A DNA stretch of 64,000 nt from contig JAXMGD010000004.1 of NCBI GenBank assembly GCA_046347475.1, forward strand, positions 124,001-188,000, written 5' to 3'. Position 1 is the stretch's first letter. Each line of letters begins with the position of its first letter. The notes under the pieces are model-generated. The model was not told the origin of the DNA. It searched no databases and worked only from the letters and a program-made list of their open reading frames with translations. This stretch comes from CAMCXE01 sp046347475 (lineage in GTDB: Bacteria > Pseudomonadota > Gammaproteobacteria > Pseudomonadales > Cellvibrionaceae). A program made the position numbers and the translations under genes. Positions 8,222 to 15,952 of the stretch are shown one piece after another.

Positions 8222-9511
8222 ATGGCCAAGCATTTGATTGTGGCGACGCGAGACTATAACACCGTGGTACACCGCAAGCGCGCAAGCTTACGGAGGCTGC
8301 TCGCAATCAGCTTAATTCTCATTAATACACCGCTATGGGCAGAATCTTTAACCCTAGGGGCTCGAGCGCGCCTTGTGCAGTTAAAAGATTCCGGCCGAGA
8401 TAACGACAATGGCCAGGCAGCAAGCATAGCACTGAGAGGAAACTGGCTAGCCAATTGGAGCCCAGCAATCTCAAGCCTGATACAAGCGGATTGGGTTGCC
8501 ACTGGCTGGCAAAATCAACACAGCGACGGTGTACGATTTAACGGCGCGCCACGCATCCCGGACGTGGCAGGTGCAGACATCAACCAGATGTTCGTGCGGT
8601 ATGAGTTGTCCACGAAAAAAATAACGCTCGGCCGACAATCCTTAGAATGGGATGATTCGCGTTTTTTAAGTGCTAATGGTTTCTGGCAAAATCCACAAAG
8701 TTTCGATGCCCTGCATGTTGACCACTCATTAGCGGAAGCGTCGCACTTTCAATATGCGTATATTACGCAAGCGATACGAATTTTTGGACGCGATGCCAAC
8801 ACTCATTTAAATGTACATGACATAAATTATTCCAGCCAAAATGGCATGCGCCCAAAAGATGGTTTGGGTGAACACAAAATGCATTCTCACGCCATTCAAT
8901 GGCAATGGCGCGAATGGAATTACGTCGATCTTACAGGTTACGGGTATTTTATTAACAACGATACGGCCGCCAATTTTTCCAGCCGCACCGTGGGCGCTCG
9001 CTTGGGCTATCAGCAAAAAATCTCCGCTTGGAATTATCGCCTGTCACTTTCAGGTGCCAGACAAAATCGGCCCTTATTTAATAACGACTATGATTTGCCC
9101 TATTGGCATTTACAAACAAGTCTCGGGCGCGGCGGGCAGGACTGGTCGTTAGACTACGAGTATTTGGGCGCTAATGGCGGCAAAGCTTTAATTACTCCCC
9201 TAGGCTTTACTCATGAATATCAAGGTTGGGCTGACCGCTTTACCTCCACACCCACCAAGGGGGTAGAAGATATCAGTCTGCGCAACACCAGCCGCTGGCA
9301 TCAATTGCGACTGGATATGCGTTATCACCAATTTTTTAGTGTGCAGGATAAGGATAAATATGGCCAAGAACTTGATGCAGAATTTGGCTACCAATTTGCG
9401 GCAAATAAAAAGATTGCTATACGCATGGCACAGTTTTGGGCTGAACCCGACTATAAAAGCAGCTTAAAATCAGTGCGCAACTTTTATCTAACAGGCACTT
9501 ATCAATACTAA
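8222..9511 (+). CDS. Alginate-export (AlgE-like) outer-membrane porin
   Basis: 429 residues. Basic N-terminus, then a hydrophobic signal segment (LLAISLILINTPLWAES) and a beta-barrel rich in alternating aromatic strands ending in YLTGTYQY. Motifs such as LGRQSLEWDDSRFLSANGFW and FDALHVDHSL are typical of the alginate-export porin family. These 18-strand barrels pass anionic polysaccharide or small substrates. The start codon gives a signal peptide with an unusually long N-region of about 25 residues; a later start is possible. It lies 97 nt after the LRR gene and is a plausible target of the sigma factor. Confidence 0.8.
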   Translation: MAKHLIVATRDYNTVVHRKRASLRRLLAISLILINTPLWAESLTLGARARLVQLKDSGRDNDNGQAASIALRGNWLANWSPAISSLIQADWVATGWQNQHSDGVRFNGAPRIPDVAGADINQMFVRYELSTKKITLGRQSLEWDDSRFLSANGFWQNPQSFDALHVDHSLAEASHFQYAYITQAIRIFGRDANTHLNVHDINYSSQNGMRPKDGLGEHKMHSHAIQWQWREWNYVDLTGYGYFINNDTAANFSSRTVGARLGYQQKISAWNYRLSLSGARQNRPLFNNDYDLPYWHLQTSLGRGGQDWSLDYEYLGANGGKALITPLGFTHEYQGWADRFTSTPTKGVEDISLRNTSRWHQLRLDMRYHQFFSVQDKDKYGQELDAEFGYQFAANKKIAIRMAQFWAEPDYKSSLKSVRNFYLTGTYQY

Positions 9512-9597
9512 TCAAGCCTCTATTGGACACCCCGCGTTTAAATTTATATTTTAAGCGCTGCGGCCAAACCAGACCATCCAGGTTAATCACACCTTTC

Positions 9598-9717
9598 TTA
9601 ACGCATGGAATACAAACCGAAACAGTTACCTTCTGCATCCACGGCAAGCTCTATAAACCAGTAGTCAATGGTGGCAAATTTACTGGACTCAATTCTGACT
9701 AAAGGCACCCAAATCAT
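9598..9717 (-). pseudogene. Remnant of a glyoxalase/VOC-like protein
   Basis: Only a 39-codon C-terminal piece is readable (39 residues to a TAA at 9598). It includes FATIDYWFIELAVDAEGNCF and ends GLYSMR, resembling the last strand and metal-ligand Glu of VOC/glyoxalase-fold proteins (DPxGNxFGL). Upstream sequence breaks the frame. Probably a decayed gene between the porin and the xylanase. Confidence 0.4.
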
Positions 9718-9926
9718 TAGGCTGAATCTGCAATATGACATGATGGAATTTATTTCGCACCACTACAAACTGCTGAAAATTTAACAATCAAAAAATTGCG
9801 CACCCCTGCTATTCCGGCAACCCCATGACCCCAGATACCCAATGCTAAATAAATATAAGGATATCAAGTCAACCCGCTGCAGGGTGAGAAACCTCCTCTA
9901 CTGCGAGTGTATTGATAAGGCAAGTA

Positions 9927-9940
9927 GCAAGCTAGCTTGC
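9927..9940. other. 14-bp perfect palindrome
   Basis: GCAAGCTAGCTTGC, about 57 nt downstream of the 3' end of the GH11 gene. It may be a processing or protein-binding site; no T run follows. Confidence 0.3.
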
Positions 9941-9996
9941 CGCACCCGAGATTGAATAACGCATAACATTTTTTAAGTGGCCTACCCCTCGGAATA

Positions 9997-10821
9997 TTAG
10001 CGGGCAGTTGCATCCCACACTTTTCCAGACGCTTTGCCGTCTTTAGGTGGATTAAATACTTCTACAGCCATCACCTGGTAGGTTGGATCATCGCTGGCAT
10101 TGAAGTTATTGGTGTCCGGCAACACCCAGCCGGAATCCGCCCAGGCTTTTACATGGTCGGCAAATATTATGGTGTTATCCTCGCCAAGGGCACGCTGCTG
10201 TTTCGGTTTACTCCAATATTGGTAAAACGTAGTTACACCATTAATGGAGGGCTTTTGTTCGCGTATCGAGCGGTAGGTGGAATATTCAACACCATTACTG
10301 ACGAAGGTTTTGCCGTATACACCATCTTTACTTGGATCGTATGTCCAGCGCTGTAAAATATAATATTCCACTAAATGAGCAGGATTATTGACGGGCATAT
10401 TTTTATCATATCCCCAGCCATATAAAGTAATGTAACTAGCCCCACTGTCTTCGTTAAATCGATATCCAATGACGCGATTTTTATCGCCATAGTGCCAGCC
10501 TGGGCCGCCCACATAGTTATAGCCGCCGCCTTGCCAACTTACACTGAAGGTACCGTCTGTATCCATATTTAAAGAAGCAGCCCCACTGTCTTTCCAATGG
10601 GTAAAGAAAAAATTGCCTATATGCCCAGTGGCGTGATTTTGCGTCATTAGGGTTTTTTGATTGAATTTTTGTGTATAAGCTTGGAATTTTTCTATACCGC
10701 TGACTTTTGATGCTTGATCTGCCATTGGCGTTGCTGACGAGGTTTTTGCCACCGGCGCACAGCTTGATAAACAAGTTAGCGTGATAGCAGTTAAGCTGAT
10801 GATTCCTAATATTTTAGCCAT
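9997..10821 (-). CDS. Endo-1,4-beta-xylanase, GH11, lipoprotein
   Basis: 274 residues from the ATG at 10821 (GAGA at a suitable distance; another ATG at 10836). The lipobox is LSSC near residue 20, so it is probably an outer-membrane-anchored lipoprotein. The catalytic domain has GH11 features: FSVSWQGGGYNYVGGPGW, then ASYITLYGWGYD, LVEYYILQRWTYD with the presumed nucleophile Glu, STYRSIREQKPSINGVTTF with YQYWS, and YQVMAVEVFNPP with the presumed acid/base Glu. GH11 enzymes cut internal xylan linkages. It is closely related to the next gene's catalytic domain but lacks its poly-serine linker and malectin-like domain, so the pair look like duplicates. Confidence 0.88.
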   Translation of the reverse strand: MAKILGIISLTAITLTCLSSCAPVAKTSSATPMADQASKVSGIEKFQAYTQKFNQKTLMTQNHATGHIGNFFFTHWKDSGAASLNMDTDGTFSVSWQGGGYNYVGGPGWHYGDKNRVIGYRFNEDSGASYITLYGWGYDKNMPVNNPAHLVEYYILQRWTYDPSKDGVYGKTFVSNGVEYSTYRSIREQKPSINGVTTFYQYWSKPKQQRALGEDNTIIFADHVKAWADSGWVLPDTNNFNASDDPTYQVMAVEVFNPPKDGKASGKVWDATAR

Positions 10822-10836
10822 AGCGCATCTCGTCAT

Positions 10837-11212
10837 TAATTAGCATGTATTTATTCACAAACCTAAGGATTCCAGTTCGGCAATTTATCGTATTTTTAAA
10901 GCCGATAAACCCACCGAAGCCAAGCCCTGCCCTAACCCGCTGATCAAATGAGGTTGGTAGAATTATAGACCGGGATTGTAGATTGAGCTAAATCAGGCGC
11001 GTGCCTCCAAACTTAGCCCGATTATTAGCCTGTTGGTCGAGGGCCCACAAAAAAAGGCGCTCTAAGCGCCTTTTATGTGTTGCCAATAATTACCGCAGCC
11101 AAACCAGATACACCGACCTTGAGTACCGTCACTCAATAAAAAGCAGCTGAAGATAACGTTGGTTTTGTAAGGCTAGCGGCTCCTTACATCGCTCGGTCAA
11201 TAAATACCTGAT
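10837..11212. other. Intergenic region between the two GH11 genes
   Basis: Carries the terminator of the upstream xylanase at 11048-11070 and the promoter of the downstream one. No other feature seen. Confidence 0.5.
11048..11070 (-). terminator. Rho-independent terminator of the GH11-malectin gene
   Basis: GGCGCT-CTA-AGCGCC hairpin at 11056-11070, followed on the minus strand by a run of eight T. Placed about 140 nt after the stop of the xylanase gene. Confidence 0.8.
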
Positions 11213-12628
11213 CTATTTTGCGGTTGCATCCCAAACCCGGCCCGAGCCAGTGCCGCTGTTGCCTGGGTTAAATACCTCAACGGCGAGCACCTGATATGTG
11301 GGATCATCGCTTGCGTCAGTGTTATTGGTATCCGGCAAGGTCCAGCCAGAATCTGCCCAGGCTTTTACGTGGTCGGCGAAAATAATTTTATTATCCGCGC
11401 CCAAGGGTTGCTGCTGACTGGGTTTACTCCAATATTGATAAAAAGTTGTACGGCCATTAATTGATGGCTGATTCGTGCGGGTAGAACGGTAAGTAGAGTA
11501 TTGGACGCCATTACTGGTAAAGGTTTTACCGAAAGTTGCCCCCTGGCTGGGGTCATAGGTCCAACGCTGCAAAATATAGTATTCCACTAAACGGGCAGTA
11601 TTCGACGTTGGTAAGGTTTTGTCATAACCCCAGCCGTATAAAGAAATATAACTCGCTCCACTGTCCTTATCTAATCGATAACCAATCACTCGGTTTTTAT
11701 CGCCATTATGCCACCCTGGTCCTCCCACATAATTGTAGCCACCCCCTTGCCAAGTTACAGAGAAGACGCCACCGGGATCAAGCGTTAGCGAAGCAGAGCC
11801 GCCATCTTTCCAGTGGGTGAAGAAAAAATCTCCAACATGGCCGGTGGCATGGTTAGAGGTCATGGTTTTTTTCTCGGTGGACTTACCTACGTAAGCAGAA
11901 TATTTAGACAGGTTAACGGTAGGTGTATTAACAACGGAGGTGTCGAGTTTGCCGTCGCGAGAGTAAATCGCAAACCCTGCGATGGTAGGGTTTTCAACGC
12001 CTTTCACTAGCTCAATACTGACTTTACCGTCCACAACGGGAATGTCGTCAAATGTTACCGAATAGCCCGTATCATGGCCCGCTTTGGCATAAATATCTAA
12101 ATTGCTCAACACGCTATTGCCTTCAATTAAAACATTAAAACTGCGCGCATTTGCGGCGGTTTGATAAATCTCAGCAAAATGCAGAACAACGGTATAGCGG
12201 CCATTGGCTGTCACGGGTACTTCATAACTAAACGCACCGTAACGCTCGCTGGCATACAAAGCGCCACCCGACACGGCGTCCGTAGTGCTATTGGCGGTGC
12301 CGCCAGTGGAATACTTATCCGCCTGATACTCAATACCATTAAGTGTGGTGGTTGAACTGCTGCCCGAATCGATGGCAACTACTAAAGGCAGGCTAATACC
12401 ACTTGAGGAGCTGGAGCTGCTAGAAGACGAGCTTGAACTCGAGCTTGAACTGGATGATGTGGAGCTTGTGCTACTGGACGACGAACTGGAGCTACTCGAT
12501 GAAGAACTTGAGCTACTGCTGGAGCTACTTGAAGAAGAGGCTGTGTTACCACCGCAACCTAATAAAACACTCGATGCAACCGCCACCGCGAACCAACCTA
12601 ATAGTTGATTCAACTTTATGTGAGCCAT
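11213..12628 (-). CDS. GH11 endo-xylanase with poly-serine linker and malectin-like domain, lipoprotein
   Basis: 471 residues. Lipoprotein signal with lipobox LLGC near residue 25, then a poly-Ser stretch of about 48 residues (28-76) with a few Thr. Residues about 80-225 form a malectin-like beta-sandwich (VVAIDSGSSSTTTLNGIEYQ, YTVVLHFAEIY, FNVLIEGNSVLSN, ISGFAIYS-like end), a presumed carbohydrate-binding or spacing module. Residues about 245-471 are GH11, with LVEYYILQRWTYD and YQVLAVEVFNPG carrying the two catalytic Glu. Poly-Ser linkers join modules in Cellvibrio and Saccharophagus secreted enzymes. The malectin-like domain closely matches the one in the esterase at 33863. AGG precedes the ATG. 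Confidence 0.9.
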   Translation of the reverse strand: MAHIKLNQLLGWFAVAVASSVLLGCGGNTASSSSSSSSSSSSSSSSSSSSSSSTSSTSSSSSSSSSSSSSSSSSSSGISLPLVVAIDSGSSSTTTLNGIEYQADKYSTGGTANSTTDAVSGGALYASERYGAFSYEVPVTANGRYTVVLHFAEIYQTAANARSFNVLIEGNSVLSNLDIYAKAGHDTGYSVTFDDIPVVDGKVSIELVKGVENPTIAGFAIYSRDGKLDTSVVNTPTVNLSKYSAYVGKSTEKKTMTSNHATGHVGDFFFTHWKDGGSASLTLDPGGVFSVTWQGGGYNYVGGPGWHNGDKNRVIGYRLDKDSGASYISLYGWGYDKTLPTSNTARLVEYYILQRWTYDPSQGATFGKTFTSNGVQYSTYRSTRTNQPSINGRTTFYQYWSKPSQQQPLGADNKIIFADHVKAWADSGWTLPDTNNTDASDDPTYQVLAVEVFNPGNSGTGSGRVWDATAK

Positions 12629-13127
12629 AAATACCTGCCTTATTTTAATGATGATATAGGTAATATAAATTTATCGGGCTACACGCTAACTGATTCTCAC
12701 TTAAAAAATTGTGCCCCAATTCATACTCCACCCTTAAATTCCTCCATCAGGCAGTTTCAACAATTACACATACTACCAAGTAGACATGTATCACAGCAGA
12801 GCCGTGATGCAGATGCAAACAATTCCATAATAACGCAATTTCGATGCTGGTTTTTAATACCCAAGTGCCTAGAATATTCCTGCCAGAGCTCGACAGGCTT
12901 ATATTCAAAACTACCGTTACCAAAAGGATAAAAGGAAGAAAATAAACTGTTAAAAAAACAATTTATGTATCACGCCACTCGCGCACAGGTTTTACAGTAC
13001 AGAATTAATCTTGGCTTAAGGAGATAGCCACTTCAATTTCTGATTAAATGTAGCCGCCCATTAGAAGAAATTGCTGCATTACCACTAGCCGAATTGTCAA
13101 CATAAAAACTCTTATAGGTAAATAACG
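12629..13127. other. Non-coding region upstream of the GH11-malectin gene
   Basis: Should contain the xylanase promoter; AT-rich stretches occur near 12650 and 12950. No repeat, hairpin or convincing short gene seen. Confidence 0.4.
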
Positions 13128-13589
13128 TCAATTTGCGGAATTCTGATCTTCTCCCCGCCAAGCTGTGTTGTTAATTTTTTGCAACAAGCCAATCAACTGA
13201 TTTAATTCCTCTAATTCCAAACCCGAAAAGGTTTGCGCCAACAATGGCACACAGCTTTGCTGGGCCAGGTGTAGGTGTTCTTTTCCCGCCGCAGTCACCG
13301 ATAAATGGCTAACACGGGCATCCGTTTGGCTTTTATTTTTGACAATCCAGCCCCGCCCTTCCATGGCCTGAATGGCTTTAGTCACTGCCGGTTGGTTCAT
13401 TTGCATTACCTGCGCAAGGCTCAATACAGTCTCTTCCCGGCTCACTCTTACCAAGTGGGTCAGGAGCGAAATCTGCGTCATATTCAAGCCCAATGGCTCA
13501 AGTTGACGATTAAGCCTCGCCGTTAGTTGCTGATAGACGATAGCAAGTGCTTGCACGCAAGCGCCCAATACAGGAGGAGGATTTTTCAT
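13128..13589 (-). CDS. MarR-family transcriptional regulator
   Basis: 153 residues from the ATG at 13589, chosen because AAGG lies 7 nt before it; the longer frame runs through the divergent promoter. The winged helix is at about residues 30-120: LNMTQISLLTHLVRV, LAQVMQMNQPAVTKAIQAME (recognition helix) and the wing KSQTDARVSHLSVTAAGKEH with the family's DxR motif. It is divergent from the membrane protein gene at 13660, and the shared 70-bp region holds two matching palindromes, so it most likely represses both itself and the divergent gene(s) until a small ligand binds. Confidence 0.85.
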   Translation of the reverse strand: MKNPPPVLGACVQALAIVYQQLTARLNRQLEPLGLNMTQISLLTHLVRVSREETVLSLAQVMQMNQPAVTKAIQAMEGRGWIVKNKSQTDARVSHLSVTAAGKEHLHLAQQSCVPLLAQTFSGLELEELNQLIGLLQKINNTAWRGEDQNSAN

Positions 13590-13598
13590 AGGCATGCC

Positions 13599-13642
13599 TT
13601 GACAATATATTCCACGGAATACAATAATACATTCCATAGAAT
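13599..13642 (+). promoter_or_regulatory. Promoter and twin operators between marR and the membrane-protein gene
   Basis: TTGACA at 13599-13604 and an AT-rich -10 (AATAAT at 13623-13628, 18-bp spacer) face the plus strand. TATTCCACGGAATA (13608-13621) fills the spacer and ATTCCATAGAAT (13631-13642) lies just past the -10. Both follow ATTCC-N2-GGAAT-like dyad symmetry, so a bound MarR dimer would block RNA polymerase. Confidence 0.6.
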
Positions 13643-13659
13643 ACACCTCGCAGAGACCT

Positions 13660-14295
13660 ATGACCATGACCGACTTACACACAAATTTCGTCCGCCGCAG
13701 CCTAAACAGTCACTATGCCCTTTGGCGCTGGTGGTTAGTCGCTATGGCAGGGTTAGTAACCGCGCGCTTCGTGCAACTGTTCTGGTTAGATCCCGCCTAT
13801 GCTCAGTCACAATATCCGGTAGCTTTTTACGTAGGACAAACCACATTTAACGCCATCGAACTTAAAGGTTATTATCAGGTGATGCTCGATAAAGGGACCC
13901 TGTCACAGTATTGGCTCACTCAGTGCATTGATTTTGTGTTTATCGCCTGTACCTATTGGGCTTTTTTTGCGCTCACGCAAAGTATTTTCCACAGCATTAA
14001 ACGCCTGCAACCAGGCGCTTTGCGCTGGCAAGCCGTAGCAAAATTTTTCTGTCTAATTGCCCCTTTGGCTGCAGTAGCCGATATGGCTGAAAACTTAGTG
14101 TCATTTATTATGTTGCTGCAACCGGTGAGTTTTTTAGATATGTGGGTATATCCCTATAGCAGTTTTGCCGTTATTAAATTTGCTTTATTTGCCTTCACTT
14201 ATCTGTGGAGCGTTTTAGCGGGCTTGGCCCTAGTAGTTATGCTAGCTGCGCGGAGTTTTAAGTACCTATTTACCCAAAAGGCCACTATTCATTGA
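13660..14295 (+). CDS. Inner-membrane protein of unknown function
   Basis: 211 residues with four hydrophobic helices: about 22-42 (WWLVAMAGLVTARFVQLFWL), 86-108 (CIDFVFIACTYWAFFALTQSIF), 124-150 (VAKFFCLIAPLAAVADMAEN, then LVSFIML) and 170-200 (FALFAFTYLWSVLAGLALVVM). No family I can name. It is expressed from the promoter carrying the MarR operators and lies 69 nt before a membrane-anchored GH10 gene, so it may share that regulation and act in uptake or sensing of the inducer. This role is inference. Confidence 0.65.
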   Translation: MTMTDLHTNFVRRSLNSHYALWRWWLVAMAGLVTARFVQLFWLDPAYAQSQYPVAFYVGQTTFNAIELKGYYQVMLDKGTLSQYWLTQCIDFVFIACTYWAFFALTQSIFHSIKRLQPGALRWQAVAKFFCLIAPLAAVADMAENLVSFIMLLQPVSFLDMWVYPYSSFAVIKFALFAFTYLWSVLAGLALVVMLAARSFKYLFTQKATIH

Positions 14296-14364
14296 TTTAT
14301 CCTTCTGAAACTATTTAAAGAATATTACTAATAACACTTTAACCACTACAGAAGAATATAATTT

Positions 14365-15588
14365 ATGTTGCAAACCCTTAGCCTGGCAACAATCGTCTTT
14401 GTTATTGCCATAACACTCTTGGTTGCCTATAGGCCTACCCGTCGAGTGGGCCGATGGCTAGGCATCAGCAGTGCCTCTGTAGTTGTGATAGCGGCGGCTA
14501 TTTATGGTTATTTTATGCGCCCGATTCATATGCCTCCAGTCCCAATAGTGAATGCCCAAACGGCGCTGAGCAAAACCAAAGCCCTGCTGGATCAAAGTGG
14601 CTTTTATTTAGGCGCCGGGGTTTACACTGCCGAGGATATTAACCACCCGGCCTTTGCAGGTTTTTTTAATTCCTACAGCAGCATTAACGAATTAAAAATT
14701 GGCTCAGTATTAAAAAACCCACAGCAACCTGTTTATGACTTTTCTCAGGCAGATAAATTTATTGAGCAAGCGCAGCGACAGCACCTGCGTATTCGCGGCC
14801 ATGCGTTGGTATTTGGCAAACTCAGTGATGTATACGAGCGGCCCAATTTACAAACCTGGCTCGACACACACTACACAGATGCTGCACAAAAGCGACAGGC
14901 TCTGAACACCTTAACAGATCAACATATAGAAATAATGTTAAACCACTATAGAGGCCGCATTAACCAGTGGGATGTTGTCAACGAACCATTAGGATTATTT
15001 GGCCAGGGCACGCTGGAGGACAATGTGTTTTTACGCACACTGGGGCCGGACTATATAGCCAATGCCTTTATCCGCGCCCACGCAGTAGATAACGAAGCAA
15101 AATTATTTTTAAATGAACAATTCGACCGCTACACTGGCCCAAGGGCAGAAGCCTTTATCAACCTAGTGCGCGAATTAAAAACAAAGGGCGTGCCTGTGCA
15201 CGGGGTGGGCTTGCAGCACCATATGTTATTTACCCTAGCTGCCACCGAGGAAACTAAGCAGTTTATCGAACGCCTAGCGGCCTTAGGCGTTGAGGTTGAA
15301 ATTACCGAACTGGATGCGCGCCTAAGGTTATTTGCCGAGGAGGCCAACCCACACCTAGCACAAGCCGAGTATTATCGGGATATTGTTAAGACCTGTTATG
15401 CAATTATCGCTTGCAAAGGCGTGACCTTTTGGGGGCTACACGATCAAGATTCCTGGCACAAAGAAATTCCCTGGATGTTCCCAAATCCCAATGCGCCCTA
15501 TTTATTTGATGAACACAAAGCGGCCAAAATTGCCGTCAACCTGCTCAATGACGAAATTGCTGGCTGGCAGCCCAGAGCTAAGCCTTAA
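14365..15588 (+). CDS. Membrane-anchored GH10 endo-1,4-beta-xylanase
   Basis: 407 residues. Two N-terminal helices (about 3-21 and 33-50) flank a very basic loop (YRPTRRVGRW). By the positive-inside rule this puts the catalytic domain in the periplasm. The GH10 barrel has INELKIGSVL, RGHALVFG, WDVVNEP (acid/base Glu207), VHGVGLQHH, EVEITELDAR (nucleophile Glu315) and GVTFWGLHDQDSW. GH10 enzymes of this size act on xylan or xylo-oligosaccharides; periplasmic anchoring suggests processing of imported oligosaccharides. No poly-Ser linker or binding module, unlike the secreted xylanases nearby. Confidence 0.88.
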   Translation: MLQTLSLATIVFVIAITLLVAYRPTRRVGRWLGISSASVVVIAAAIYGYFMRPIHMPPVPIVNAQTALSKTKALLDQSGFYLGAGVYTAEDINHPAFAGFFNSYSSINELKIGSVLKNPQQPVYDFSQADKFIEQAQRQHLRIRGHALVFGKLSDVYERPNLQTWLDTHYTDAAQKRQALNTLTDQHIEIMLNHYRGRINQWDVVNEPLGLFGQGTLEDNVFLRTLGPDYIANAFIRAHAVDNEAKLFLNEQFDRYTGPRAEAFINLVRELKTKGVPVHGVGLQHHMLFTLAATEETKQFIERLAALGVEVEITELDARLRLFAEEANPHLAQAEYYRDIVKTCYAIIACKGVTFWGLHDQDSWHKEIPWMFPNPNAPYLFDEHKAAKIAVNLLNDEIAGWQPRAKP

Positions 15589-15652
15589 ATGGGTCGGCTG
15601 AGAACGTTGAGTTCATGCCAACGGAATTTATTCTCACCTGATACTGCTCTAT

Positions 15653-15786
15653 TACTAGCAGTACGGGGGCAATGAATACACATCAATTCAAACCGTCAAA
15701 AAGAGGGACCTTTTTGACGAGCCTAGTTAGGATGTATTTACGGCGTGTCTGAAATAATGTGTATTCATCCCTGGAGCCTAGGTAGT
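15653..15786 (-). mobile_element. 134-bp MITE-like palindromic repeat, copy 1
   Basis: Reverse orientation relative to the copies at 20113 and 28290; same length, no indels. Near its ends it has inverted arms of the form ATGAATACACATNATTTCA (core 15672-15768) and inside it a strong hairpin CGTCAAAAAG/CTTTTTGACG-type (15694-15719). The outer ends read CTAGTA and ACTACC. No coding capacity. Confidence 0.75.
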
Positions 15787-15952
15787 ACCTTCCTAGGCCT
15801 CGGGCGTAAACCTGATTTACCAAAAGTGAAATCCAGGTTATTCGTCAAATTTGCCTTGCCAACCCGCCGCCAACCCATTGCGACACGCCGTTAGCTGATA
15901 ATTCTCAATAGCGCCTAAATGCGCATTGAGAATTATCACCTAATTGTTTTAC

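Noticed and set aside
12345..12630. Long acidic Glu/Leu-rich frames opposite the poly-serine codons
   Set aside because: They are the antisense of AGC/TCN serine runs; the same happens at 21312 and 33844.
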